Shown: in pieces, positions 19,015 through 27,305 of the stretch
Numbering within the stretch: position 1 is the first letter of the stretch
Layout: every line of letters begins with the position of its first letter
Source of the DNA: Rhizobiales bacterium Ga0077537
GTDB lineage: Bacteria; Pseudomonadota; Alphaproteobacteria; Rhizobiales; Hyphomicrobiaceae
Assembly (NCBI GenBank): GCA_001464955.1
Contig: LNEM01000024.1
Span: 62,001 to 126,000 of the forward strand
DNA: 64,000 bases
Direction of reading: 5' to 3'
Position numbers and translations under genes: made by a program
The notes under the pieces: model-generated
Database searches by the model: none
What the model saw: the letters and a program-made list of their open reading frames with translations, nothing else
What the model was told of the DNA's origin: nothing

Positions 19015-19830
19015 TCAGGTCAGCAGTCTTGGGCACCCCAACCACTCGCAGATCCCCCGCCCCATCACCCACTCCATGTCCGCCGCCGGTATCCACGTCT
19101 GGTGATCACGGAAGGCCGACACGCACGCGCCCCATGAGCAGGGCATCCGGGTTATGTCGGTGCCCCAGAACATGCGGCGCGGCCCGAAGGCGTCGTAGAC
19201 GGCCTTGTAGTAGGGCGTCAGCGAGCGGAACGGATAGCCGTCGGTCACGTACTGCGGGCCACCGGTCACCTTGACGGCCACGTTGGGATGGCGCGCCAGC
19301 TTCACCACCTCGGGCATGGTGACGAACGCCGCCGCGTCCTTATTCCCGCGCGCCACGCCGAAGTGGTCGACGATCAGCTTGAGCCCGGGGTGCCTCGCCG
19401 CGATCCGGTCGACGACCGGCAGGAAAGCGCCGCACAGGAGCGCGATCGGCACGCCGTGCTTTTCGGCCGCCGGCCACAGCCAATCCATGGTGCCGTCGGT
19501 CGGCCATGTCGTCATGTGCGGCTGCAGGAACGCGTAGCGGAGCCCGACCACGCCCGGCTGCGAGAGCCACGTCGCGACCTCGCCGTGCCGCGCAGGGTCT
19601 TCGGGCGGGATGCGGCCAAGGATGGCGAAACGATCCGGATAGGCCTTCACGGCGTCGAGCGCCTGCGCGTGCGAGACGTCGTCCCAACCCGGCGGATGCA
19701 GGATGGCGCCGTGCACCCCTGCCGCATCCATGTCCCGGATGGCCTCGTCGAGGAGGTACGGCGTCGTCCGGTGGGGCGGCACGACATGGCCTTTGGTCCA
19801 AAGATGGATCTGGGCGTCGACGATGCGCAT
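19015..19830 (-). CDS. Amidohydrolase family protein (TIM barrel)
   Basis: A 271-aa protein of the amidohydrolase-2 group (TIM-barrel hydrolases and decarboxylases acting on cyclic or carboxylated substrates). It begins MRIVDAQIHLW, the family's first strand, with Gln in place of the first His of the usual HxH metal site. Further family markers are IVDHFGVARG (His) and FWGTDITR (Asp). Metal use and substrate cannot be read from the sequence. It is divergent from hrpB. Confidence 0.8.
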   Translation of the reverse strand: MRIVDAQIHLWTKGHVVPPHRTTPYLLDEAIRDMDAAGVHGAILHPPGWDDVSHAQALDAVKAYPDRFAILGRIPPEDPARHGEVATWLSQPGVVGLRYAFLQPHMTTWPTDGTMDWLWPAAEKHGVPIALLCGAFLPVVDRIAARHPGLKLIVDHFGVARGNKDAAAFVTMPEVVKLARHPNVAVKVTGGPQYVTDGYPFRSLTPYYKAVYDAFGPRRMFWGTDITRMPCSWGACVSAFRDHQTWIPAADMEWVMGRGICEWLGCPRLLT

Positions 19831-19863
19831 CGGCTATGACCTTCCTCGAAAAAGGTGGGTGGT

Positions 19864-19917
19864 CCGGAGGGCTCCGCCCTCCGGCGGAGCGCGAGGCTGG
19901 CCTCGCTCGCGAAGCGA
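19864..19917 (+). repeat. Three-hairpin palindromic element, copy 2
   Basis: Three hairpins in series: 19864-19884 (CCGGAGGGC, loop TCC, GCCCTCCGG), 19891-19906 (GCGAGGC, TG, GCCTCGC) and 19907-19917 (TCGC, GAA, GCGA). It has the GGTCC lead-in and the linker GAGCGCGAG of the element at 17970-18038, while the paired bases differ. It lies between the amidohydrolase and hrpB, upstream of the hrpB GTG start. Confidence 0.6.
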
Positions 19918-19965
19918 CATGCGGCCCTCTCCGCGCCGCCCCGCTGCCCGAAGGATACGCCGAGA

Positions 19966-22461
19966 GTGCCGGCCCCTGACAACCTCCCCGTGCTGGACGC
20001 CCTCCCCGCGCTCCGCGACGCGCTCCGCGAGGGCACCTCCGCCGTGCTGGTGGCCCCCCCCGGCGCCGGCAAGACGACAGGCGTCCCCCCGGCTCTGCTC
20101 GACGAAGCCTGGCTCGCCGGCCGCAAGATCCTGTTGCTCGAGCCGCGCCGGATCGCCGCCCGCGCCGCCGCCGAACGCATGGCGGACACACGCGGCGAGC
20201 GCGTCGGCGACACGATCGGCGTCCGCGCCCGGCTCGACACGCGCGTCTCGGCCCGGACGCGGATCGAGGTGGTGACGGAAGGCGTCTTCACGCGCCTCGT
20301 CCTCGACGATCCGTCCCTCGACGGCGTCGGCCTCGTCATCTTCGACGAGTTCCACGAGCGCTCGCTCGACGCCGACCTCGGCCTCGCGCTGGCCCTCGAC
20401 GCCCGCGCCGGATTGCGCGACGACCTGCGCCTCCTCGTCATGTCCGCGACCCTCGACGGCGCCCGGGTCGCGGCCCTGCTCGGCGCGGCAACGCCCGTGA
20501 TCGAATCGCTCGGTCGCGCCTACCCCGTCGAAACCCGCCATGTCGGCCGCCCGCCCGACCGCGCCGGCCTCGTCGACGCCATGTCGACGACCATCCGCCG
20601 CGCGCTCACCGAGGAACCGGGATCGCTGCTGGCGTTCCTGCCGGGCCAGGGCGAGATCCGCCGCACCGCCGAGAAACTGAGGGACACGCTCGCCGGCCCC
20701 TTCGATATCGTGGAGTTGCATGGCGGCCTCGACGGCAAGGCCCAGCGCGAGGCCATCCGGCCACCGGCGATCGGCCGCCGCAAGGTCGTCCTCGCCACCG
20801 CCATCGCCCAGACCTCGATCACCATCGACGGCGTGCGCATCGTGGTCGATAGCGGCGTCGAACGCCTGCCGCGCTACGAGCCCGAAGCCGGCGTCACGCG
20901 TCTCGAAACGGTCCGCGCCTCCCGCGCCACCGCCGACCAGCGCCGGGGCCGCGCCGGCCGCACCGAGCCGGGCGTCTGTTATCGGCTGTGGAGCGAGCCC
21001 GAGACGCAAGGGCTGATCCCCTACACCCCGCCCGAGATGCTCGCAGCCGACCTCGCACCGCTGCTGCTCGATTGCGCCGCGTGGGGCGTCACCGATCCGC
21101 ACACCCTCGCCTGGCTCGATCCGCCACCACAGGGCGCACTCGCCGCGGCCCGCACGGATCTCGAGACGCTCGGCGCGATCGACGCCGACGGCCGCCTGAC
21201 CGACGCCGGCCGCCGCATCCGTGACCTGCCGCTGCCCCCGCGCCTCGCCCGCATGGTGATCGCGGCAGGTACGCAAGGCGCGGCCCGGCAGGCAGCCATG
21301 ATCGCCGCCGTCCTCTCGGAACGCGGTGCCGGCGGCCAGTCGATTGACCTCGACGATCGCCTGCAGGGCCTCGCGCGCGACCGGGGTGCCCGAAGCGACG
21401 GCCTGCGCCACATGGCCGAGACGTGGGCGCGGGCCGCCGAGACCCAGGGGTCCGGCCGGCGCGATAGACCGACGGAGCCGCTCTCGACCGGCGCCATCCT
21501 CGCGCTCGCGTTCCCCGATCGCATCGCCAAGGCCCGTGGCGCGCGCGGCACCTACCTGTTGGCCAACGGCCGCGCCGGGCAGATCGATCCCGCCGTCTCC
21601 CTCTCCGGCGCGCCGTTCGTCGTTGTGGCCGACATGACGGGCGTCGCGGCGGCAGCCCGCATCACGCTCGCGGCCCGCCTCGACGAGAGCGAACTCGAAA
21701 CCGTCGCCGCCGGACGCATCACGAGCCGCACCGAGATCGCCTTCGATCCGTCGACGGCCGCGCTCCGCGCCCGCGCCGAGCGCCGCCTCGACGCAATCGT
21801 TCTCGCCAGCGAGCCGCGCCCCGTCGCGGCCGACGAAGCGACCGCCGTCGCCCTCGCCGAGGGCATCGCCCGCCTCGGCATCGACCGGCTGCCCTGGAGC
21901 CGCGCCCAGCGCCAGCTTCGCGACCGCGTCGCCTTCGTGGCCGGCGTCGCGGGTGGCTCCGGCGCCGACGTCTGGCCCAATCTCTCCGATGCGGGCCTCG
22001 CCGCGACGGCCACCACCTGGCTCGCGCCCTTCATCGTCGGTGCGACGCGGCTCGCCGACATCACGGCCGACGAACTCGGCGCGGCCCTCGATGCGCTGCT
22101 GCCGTGGCCCCTCCGCCAGCGCCTCGACGCGGCGACCCCGACGCACTTCGAGGCGCCCACCGGCAATCGCCACCCCATCGACTACGAAAGCGACGGCGCG
22201 CCGGTCGTGGCCTGTCGCGTGCAGGAGCTGTTCGGTCTGACGCGCCACCCGACCATCGCCGAGGGACGCCTGCCCCTGACGTTGCATCTCCTGTCGCCGG
22301 CCGGCCGCCCCGTGCAGATCACGCGCGACCTGCCGGGCTTCTGGGCGGGATCGTGGAAGGACGTGAAATCGGAGATGAAGGGCCGCTACCCGAAGCACGT
22401 CTGGCCCGACGATCCGGCGAACGCGACGCCGACGGCGCGCGCCAAGCCGCGCGGTACCTGA
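19966..22461 (+). CDS. hrpB: ATP-dependent helicase HrpB
   Basis: An 831-aa DEAH-like superfamily 2 RNA helicase. Motifs in order: Walker A (APPGAGKTT, about residue 30), DEFHERS box, VMSATL (motif III) and QRRGRAGR (motif VI), followed by the HrpB-type C-terminal region (KGRYPKHVWPDDP). The cellular role of HrpB is poorly known. I chose the GTG at 19966 because it follows AAGGA and gives the family's usual short N-terminus (PAPDNLPVLDALPALRDAL); an ATG at 19855 would make the repeat element at 19864-19917 part of the protein. Confidence 0.93.
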   Translation: MPAPDNLPVLDALPALRDALREGTSAVLVAPPGAGKTTGVPPALLDEAWLAGRKILLLEPRRIAARAAAERMADTRGERVGDTIGVRARLDTRVSARTRIEVVTEGVFTRLVLDDPSLDGVGLVIFDEFHERSLDADLGLALALDARAGLRDDLRLLVMSATLDGARVAALLGAATPVIESLGRAYPVETRHVGRPPDRAGLVDAMSTTIRRALTEEPGSLLAFLPGQGEIRRTAEKLRDTLAGPFDIVELHGGLDGKAQREAIRPPAIGRRKVVLATAIAQTSITIDGVRIVVDSGVERLPRYEPEAGVTRLETVRASRATADQRRGRAGRTEPGVCYRLWSEPETQGLIPYTPPEMLAADLAPLLLDCAAWGVTDPHTLAWLDPPPQGALAAARTDLETLGAIDADGRLTDAGRRIRDLPLPPRLARMVIAAGTQGAARQAAMIAAVLSERGAGGQSIDLDDRLQGLARDRGARSDGLRHMAETWARAAETQGSGRRDRPTEPLSTGAILALAFPDRIAKARGARGTYLLANGRAGQIDPAVSLSGAPFVVVADMTGVAAAARITLAARLDESELETVAAGRITSRTEIAFDPSTAALRARAERRLDAIVLASEPRPVAADEATAVALAEGIARLGIDRLPWSRAQRQLRDRVAFVAGVAGGSGADVWPNLSDAGLAATATTWLAPFIVGATRLADITADELGAALDALLPWPLRQRLDAATPTHFEAPTGNRHPIDYESDGAPVVACRVQELFGLTRHPTIAEGRLPLTLHLLSPAGRPVQITRDLPGFWAGSWKDVKSEMKGRYPKHVWPDDPANATPTARAKPRGT

Positions 22462-22489
22462 GGGTCAGCGAGCGACCGGCGCCGCACGC

Positions 22490-23284
22490 TCAATCGCGCC
22501 TGAGCGACTGCCACACGATCGACGCCGCGCTGACCGCCGACATGACGAGCACGATCGCCGGTCCGGCGGGCACGTCGATGCCGATCGAGACCCCGAGCCC
22601 GGCCGCCGACGAGAGCGCCCCGATCACCGCCGCGAGACCGACCATGGCTTCCGGCGTGCCCGCGAACGGTCGTGCGGCCGCGGCCGGCATGACCAGGAAC
22701 GCCACGATGAGCAGCACGCCGACGATCTTCATCGCGATGGCGACGGTCAGCGCCAGGAGGAGAACGAGCGCAGCTTCCGCGATCCGGACCGGCAGGCCTT
22801 CCGCCATGGCCAGTTCCTCGTGAACCGCGACGGCAACCAGCGTGCGCCACAGCCATCCGACGACGCCGAGCACGACGATCCCGCCGGCGCCGAGCCAGAC
22901 GAGATCGCTGGTCCCGACGGCGAGCACGTCACCGAAGAGATAGCCGATCAGATCGAGCCGCTGCCCCGAAAGCTGCGCTGCCGCGACGATGCCACCCGCC
23001 AGCGCCGCATGCGAGAGGATGCCGAGGAGACTGTCCGCCGGCACCGCCCGTTGCCGGCCGAGGCCCAGCATCAGTCCGCCGAGCGCCAGTGCCACAAGGA
23101 CCACCCCGAGCGTCAGGTCGATGTCGAGCGCGAGACCCAGCGCCACGCCGAGCAGCCCGCCATGCGCGATCGTCGCGCCGAAGTAGGACATCCGCCGCCA
23201 GACGACGAGACACCCGAGCGGCGCCACCACGATGGCGACGCCGACCGACGCCAGCAGCGCGCGCAGGATGAAGGGATCTGTCAT
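22490..23284 (-). CDS. znuB: Zinc ABC transporter permease ZnuB
   Basis: The 264-aa membrane subunit of the high-affinity zinc importer, of the ABC-3 permease family. Several strongly hydrophobic segments are visible, with family phrases such as GATIAHGGLLGVALG and LLIVAFLVMPAAAAR. Its ATG overlaps the znuC stop (ATGA at 23284-23281), showing translational coupling. It is last in the operon zur-znuC-znuB and converges on hrpB. Confidence 0.93.
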   Translation of the reverse strand: MTDPFILRALLASVGVAIVVAPLGCLVVWRRMSYFGATIAHGGLLGVALGLALDIDLTLGVVLVALALGGLMLGLGRQRAVPADSLLGILSHAALAGGIVAAAQLSGQRLDLIGYLFGDVLAVGTSDLVWLGAGGIVVLGVVGWLWRTLVAVAVHEELAMAEGLPVRIAEAALVLLLALTVAIAMKIVGVLLIVAFLVMPAAAARPFAGTPEAMVGLAAVIGALSSAAGLGVSIGIDVPAGPAIVLVMSAVSAASIVWQSLRRD

Positions 23285-24168
23285 CGGTTCGTGTCTGCGT
23301 GCGCCGAAGATGAGGGGAGCGGCTCTCCGGTCAGCGCATGCTCGTGATCGTGATGGTGCTGGTAGATCGCGAACGCCCGCGCCGCCGTGCCGAAGAGGCG
23401 CATGTATTCCGGATGCTGCGCCACCGTTTCCGGCACGCCGTGGCAGCACACGTGCCGGTTGATGCACAGCACGCGGTCGCTCTGCGCCATGACGACATGG
23501 AGGTCGTGGCTGACCAGCAGCACGCCGAGGCCACGCCGGTCCCGCAACCGGCCGATCAGCGCATAGAGCTCCGCCTCGCCGAGATGATCGACGCCGCGCG
23601 CCGGCTCGTCGAGCACGAGCACGTCCGGATCGCGAACCAGGGCCCGGGCGAGGACGACACGCTGCAACTCGCCGCCCGAAAGCTTCACCAGCTGCCGGTC
23701 GATCACATGCGCCGCCCCGACTTCATCCAGCACCGCGGCGACGGTCGTGCGCACCACCGGCTTGCCGAGGGTCAGGAACCGCGCCACCGAGAGCGGCACC
23801 GCTGCGTCGCGCTCGAAGCGTTGCGGCACGTAGCCGACGACGAGCCCGGGCCGCCGCATGACGGTGCCCTGATCGGGAGTCTCGAGGCCGAGGAGCGTCC
23901 TGACGAGTGTCGTCTTGCCCGCGCCGTTGGGCCCGATCAGCGTCACGATCTCGCCGGGGCGGACGTCGATGTCGATGCCGTCGAGGATCGTGCGCCCGCC
24001 GCGTGCGAACGTGATGCCGCGACCTGAAAGCAGCGCCTTCGGATCGGGCGGCGTCACGACCGACGGGTCACATCCCGAGCCATGATCGTGATGAGTGTGG
24101 TGATGGGCTCCATGGTGATGATCATGCCCGCCCGCCGCTCCTGAAGTCCGGCCGTCGGCGGTCGTCAC
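23281..24168 (-). CDS. znuC: Zinc ABC transporter ATPase ZnuC, with His-rich N-terminus
   Basis: The 295-aa ATPase of the zinc importer. It has Walker A (GPNGAGKTT), signature LSGGELQR, Walker B VLVLDEPARG and switch VLLVSHDLH. I place the start at the GTG 24168, whose bases overlap the zur stop (GTGA); an ATG at 24204 also exists. Before the ATPase domain lies a histidine-rich stretch (residues about 15-30, including HDHHHGAHHHTHHDHG), and the tail carries YQHHHDHEH. Both could bind zinc, which ZnuC proteins are not required to do. The binding protein ZnuA is not in the window. Confidence 0.93.
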   Translation of the reverse strand: MTTADGRTSGAAGGHDHHHGAHHHTHHDHGSGCDPSVVTPPDPKALLSGRGITFARGGRTILDGIDIDVRPGEIVTLIGPNGAGKTTLVRTLLGLETPDQGTVMRRPGLVVGYVPQRFERDAAVPLSVARFLTLGKPVVRTTVAAVLDEVGAAHVIDRQLVKLSGGELQRVVLARALVRDPDVLVLDEPARGVDHLGEAELYALIGRLRDRRGLGVLLVSHDLHVVMAQSDRVLCINRHVCCHGVPETVAQHPEYMRLFGTAARAFAIYQHHHDHEHALTGEPLPSSSAHADTNR

Positions 24169-24677
24169 GTCGCAGCCCCTTCCGCCGTTCGGCAGCCGCC
24201 GCACACGCCCATCACCTCGACCAGCGCGCGGCGCATATCGAAACTAGCGGCTTTCGCGGCACCCGCGATCCCCTGGAAGACGGCTTTTTCCGTGACCTCC
24301 GCCACGGCACCGCACTGCTCGCAGGCAAGGATGATCTGCCGGCGGTCGCCGCCGTGCGGCGCATGGCAGGCGAAAAATGCGTTGCGGCTTTCCAGCCGAT
24401 GCACGACCCCCGCCGCGACCAGCGAATCGATCGCCCGGTAGACCGAGATGGGAGCCAGCCGCCGCCCGCCCTTCCGCGCCAGGTTCTCGAGCACCTCGTA
24501 AGCCCCGACGGCCCGGTGCGACTGGGCGATTTCCTCGAGGACATGTCGCCGGAGCGGGGTCAGGCGAAGGCCCTCCCGGTCGAAGGCCGCCTTGGCGCGT
24601 TCGACGACGTCGTCGAGGCACGGGCCATGATCATGACCCGGCGATGCAAAACCGGCCGTCGCAGGCATTGATGGCAT
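24165..24677 (-). CDS. zur: Zinc uptake regulator Zur (Fur family)
   Basis: A 170-aa Fur-family repressor that blocks zinc-uptake genes when zinc is bound. The DNA-binding helix region reads LTPLRRHVLEEIAQSHRAVGAYEVL, followed by ISVYRAIDSLVAAGVVHRL. C-terminal metal sites include the pairs CEQC and CGGC and the CHAPHGG histidines. The direct link to znuC and znuB and the candidate operator at 24734-24746 support Zur over Fur or PerR. Confidence 0.92.
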   Translation of the reverse strand: MPSMPATAGFASPGHDHGPCLDDVVERAKAAFDREGLRLTPLRRHVLEEIAQSHRAVGAYEVLENLARKGGRRLAPISVYRAIDSLVAAGVVHRLESRNAFFACHAPHGGDRRQIILACEQCGAVAEVTEKAVFQGIAGAAKAASFDMRRALVEVMGVCGGCRTAEGAAT

Positions 24678-24733
24678 TCTGCCTCCTGTCCGCTCGAGCC
24701 CCGCTCGGGCCTCACGTCTCGAACGGCTGTTTG

Positions 24734-24746
24734 GTTATCCTATAAC
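24734..24746 (-). promoter_or_regulatory. Candidate Zur box upstream of zur
   Basis: GTTATCCTATAAC is a palindrome apart from its central bases and matches the core of the reported alphaproteobacterial Zur operator (GTTATANTATAAC) at all fixed positions but one. It lies 57 bases before the zur start, where it could overlap the promoter and give autoregulation of zur-znuC-znuB. Confidence 0.65.
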
Positions 24747-24883
24747 ATGGCGCCAGACGAGCCGCGCGGCGTTCTGGCGGCGGCTGCAATTTTTCGCCAA
24801 TTTGTCATGCTCCCCTATATCGAAATCGGGTCGTCTCATTCCCTCGGAACGCAGGCGGGCCCCAACGAGCCATTCATCTCCCC

Positions 24884-26041
24884 ATGAGCAGTTCGAAAAG
24901 TTACATCATCGCGGCCCGTCGTGTCGCCAATGGCCGTCTCGGAGGCCTCCATCGCAACCGTCGGGTGGAGGACCTCGCCGCCCCTGTCGTGATCCGCGCG
25001 CTGGCCGACGTCGGCATCGAGCCCGACCGTGTCGATATGCTGATCCTCGGCAACACGTTGGCAGGCGGCAATCCCGCGCGTCTCGTCGCGCTCATCGCCG
25101 GCCTTCCCGATCGCGCGGCGACGCTGTCGATCGACCGCCACACGGCATCGGGCCTCGAGGCGATCCTCGCCGCGACCAGGACCATCGCATGCGGCGAGGC
25201 GGAGATAGCCGTGGCCGGTGGCGCGGACTCGTTCTCCACCGCCCCCTGGCGCATCGCCAAGCCGCGAACGATCTTCCACATGCCGCGCTTTCTCGGCCTC
25301 AATCAGGTCGACGACGGCGAACGCGGCGATCTGTCGGCGATCGAGGCGATGGAATCCTGTGCCACCCGCCTCGGGCTGTCGCGCAGCCGGCAGGACGAGT
25401 ACGCGCTCGCCTGCCACATCAAGGCCGGGCTGGCCCGCACGGCCCAGGGCTTCGTGCGCGAGATCGTCGCCATAAAGTCGAAGCCCGAGGAGGCCCGCGA
25501 CGAGTTGGTCGGTGAGCCGGACATCGACGACATGGAAAGTTATCCGGCCTTCCACGGCGAGGGCACGCTGACCGCAGGCAATACGAGCCTTCCGGCCGAT
25601 GGAGCCGCAATCGTGGTCGCGGTCTCCGAGCGCATCTGGCGCGACCTGGGCGCACCGCCTGCCATCCGGATCGCCGCCTCCGTGTCGTTCGGCGTTTCTC
25701 CGGAGATCGAGAACGAGGCGCCCTTGATCGCGATCCGCCGTCTGGCGGAGCGAACCCGTCTGGAGACTCTGTCCGGCGTGGCCGCGATCGCCTTCGCGGA
25801 AACCTCTGCGGTGCAGGCGCTGGCCGTGCAGGCTGGCCTCGGCGAAGCGTCGAGCCGCCTCAACAGCGACGGCGGGCAGCTGGCCCGCGGGCAACCGGGT
25901 GGCGCGGCGAGTGCTGTTGTCGTGACCCGTCTCTTCACGGATCTCGTCCGTGACGACCGTGCCCGATCCGGATCTCGCGCCATTGCCGCAGCCGGCGCTT
26001 CGGGCGGCCAGACGATCGCGGCACTTCTGGAGCGCGTCTGA
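24884..26041 (+). CDS. Thiolase-fold protein lacking catalytic residues
   Basis: A 385-aa protein with the overall thiolase sequence plan, but with each catalytic position changed. The nucleophile motif (canonical NxxCxSG) reads DRHTASG with Thr87 for Cys; the GHP histidine is Gln337 (RGQPGG); the second cysteine (CxGGGQ) is Gly371 (GASGGQ); and NEAF reads AETS. The frame is intact over normal thiolase length, so it appears to be a preserved non-catalytic relative (binding or scaffold role) and not a decayed gene. It is divergent from zur. Confidence 0.8.
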   Translation: MSSSKSYIIAARRVANGRLGGLHRNRRVEDLAAPVVIRALADVGIEPDRVDMLILGNTLAGGNPARLVALIAGLPDRAATLSIDRHTASGLEAILAATRTIACGEAEIAVAGGADSFSTAPWRIAKPRTIFHMPRFLGLNQVDDGERGDLSAIEAMESCATRLGLSRSRQDEYALACHIKAGLARTAQGFVREIVAIKSKPEEARDELVGEPDIDDMESYPAFHGEGTLTAGNTSLPADGAAIVVAVSERIWRDLGAPPAIRIAASVSFGVSPEIENEAPLIAIRRLAERTRLETLSGVAAIAFAETSAVQALAVQAGLGEASSRLNSDGGQLARGQPGGAASAVVVTRLFTDLVRDDRARSGSRAIAAAGASGGQTIAALLERV

Positions 26042-26099
26042 TCGAACCGAAAGGACGGCTCGGCTCGCCGAAACTGGAGCGGGCCGCCGATTTCAGATC

Positions 26100-27059
26100 T
26101 TACTCTTCGCGGAACACCCGCTCACGCCGCTCATGGCGCTCCTGCGCCTCGATCGACAGCGTTGCGATCGGACGCGCGTCGAGCCGCTTGAGGCTGATCG
26201 GCTCGCCCGTCTCCTCGCAATAACCATAGGAGCCGTCCTCGATGCGCGCGATGGCCGCGTCGATCTTGGCGATCAGCTTGCGCTGGCGGTCGCGCGCCCT
26301 CAGTTCGAGCGCCCGATCGGTCTCGAAGGTCGCCCGGTCAGCCACGTCGGCATGCTGGGCGCTGTCCTCGTGCAGCCCTTGCAGCGTTTCCCGATTGAGG
26401 CGGATGATCTCTTCCTTCCAGGCGATCAGCTTGTTCCTGAAATAGGTTCGCTGGCGTTCGTTCATGAACGGCTCGCTGTCGGACGGACGATAGCCGTTCG
26501 GAAGCTGGACCGCGCTGGCGCCGCCTTCACCTGTCTTTTTCATGGCCGTCGACACGTCCCCGCCTCGTCCGATCTTCACGGTGATGGGTCCTGCCGGGTC
26601 AGTGGCATCCGCCTTGACCCGAACCGGCTCGCTCGCCGGCGACCTGCCCCTGCTCCCCTTGCCGTCGACCGCGTCTCCGGCCCGTCTCTTCGTCGTCATG
26701 CCGCGGCCCCTCGTATCTGCTCGTACACCTCGTCCGCGAGACTGCGGCACGCTGGCCTCCACTCCGGCCATGCTTGTGACGAGAGTCTCGGTCCGCGTCG
26801 ACAGGTGCTTTGCCCCTGCACGAAATTCAGTCTGGACCTGCAACGGCTGCGATGCGGCCTTGGATGACGCGCTGCGGCCGTTGCCCTGCGCCGCAGCCTT
26901 CGGCCGCTTGGTGACGCTCAATTCTGGCTTCACTTTGGCCAGAGTGGCCGCGACGGCCGTTCTTTTGGCAGTTCCGCTCGAGGATTTGCCGACCTGGCGA
27001 GCCGAGGGCTTCGCAGACTTGGTCTTCGCTTTCGGCGAGTGTGCTTTACGAGCTGCCAT
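26100..27059 (-). CDS. dksA: DksA-type RNA polymerase-binding factor with long basic N-terminus
   Basis: The C-terminal 135 residues are a clear DksA: YRPSDSEPFMNERQRTYFRNKL, the coiled-coil region with ADRATFETDRALELR, and the degenerate zinc finger YGYCEETGEPISLKRL, which keeps one cysteine as is usual in alphaproteobacteria. DksA tunes transcription in the stringent response through the polymerase secondary channel. Ahead of it lie about 185 residues rich in Lys, Arg, Ala and Ser that look like a histone H1-type disordered tail. Typical DksA is about 140-150 aa, so an internal start (for example at MKKTGEGG) is possible; the long frame stays compositionally consistent to 27059. Confidence 0.82.
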   Translation of the reverse strand: MAARKAHSPKAKTKSAKPSARQVGKSSSGTAKRTAVAATLAKVKPELSVTKRPKAAAQGNGRSASSKAASQPLQVQTEFRAGAKHLSTRTETLVTSMAGVEASVPQSRGRGVRADTRGRGMTTKRRAGDAVDGKGSRGRSPASEPVRVKADATDPAGPITVKIGRGGDVSTAMKKTGEGGASAVQLPNGYRPSDSEPFMNERQRTYFRNKLIAWKEEIIRLNRETLQGLHEDSAQHADVADRATFETDRALELRARDRQRKLIAKIDAAIARIEDGSYGYCEETGEPISLKRLDARPIATLSIEAQERHERRERVFREE

Positions 27060-27119
27060 GGGACGTCGAGCCTCGATCGCTACGACCGGCCGGGTCGCTC
27101 ATATATCAGAGAAGCCGGT

Positions 27120-27305
27120 ATGGCTCGCGTATTTAAGTTCCTGTTTTCTCAAGTCAAGAAAAACCGGCCGTCGGCCACCTCTCAGCCGGCTGCATCGTTG
27201 AACACCGCTAATTTCGGCGGCGCGACGCCGTCTCCGGCAACCAGCGAGCGTATCCAGACCGACAATTCCCGTTTAGATGGAATTCACATCTTGAATGTAA
27301 CCTAA
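27120..27305 (+). CDS. Possible small protein, unknown
   Basis: A 61-codon frame beginning MARVFKFLFSQVKK and ending LNVT. It is divergent from dksA and less GC-rich than its surroundings. Only a weak ribosome-site match (AGAGAAG) precedes the ATG and no family is recognised. It may be chance. Confidence 0.25.
   Translation: MARVFKFLFSQVKKNRPSATSQPAASLNTANFGGATPSPATSERIQTDNSRLDGIHILNVT

Noticed and set aside
19834-22398. Minus-strand open frame of about 850 codons opposite hrpB
   Set aside because: It is antisense to a complete helicase with all motifs; long shadow frames are expected at this GC content.
24884-26041. Reading the thiolase-like gene as an active acetyl-CoA acetyltransferase
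   Set aside because: All catalytic positions are substituted, so an enzymatic call is not supported.
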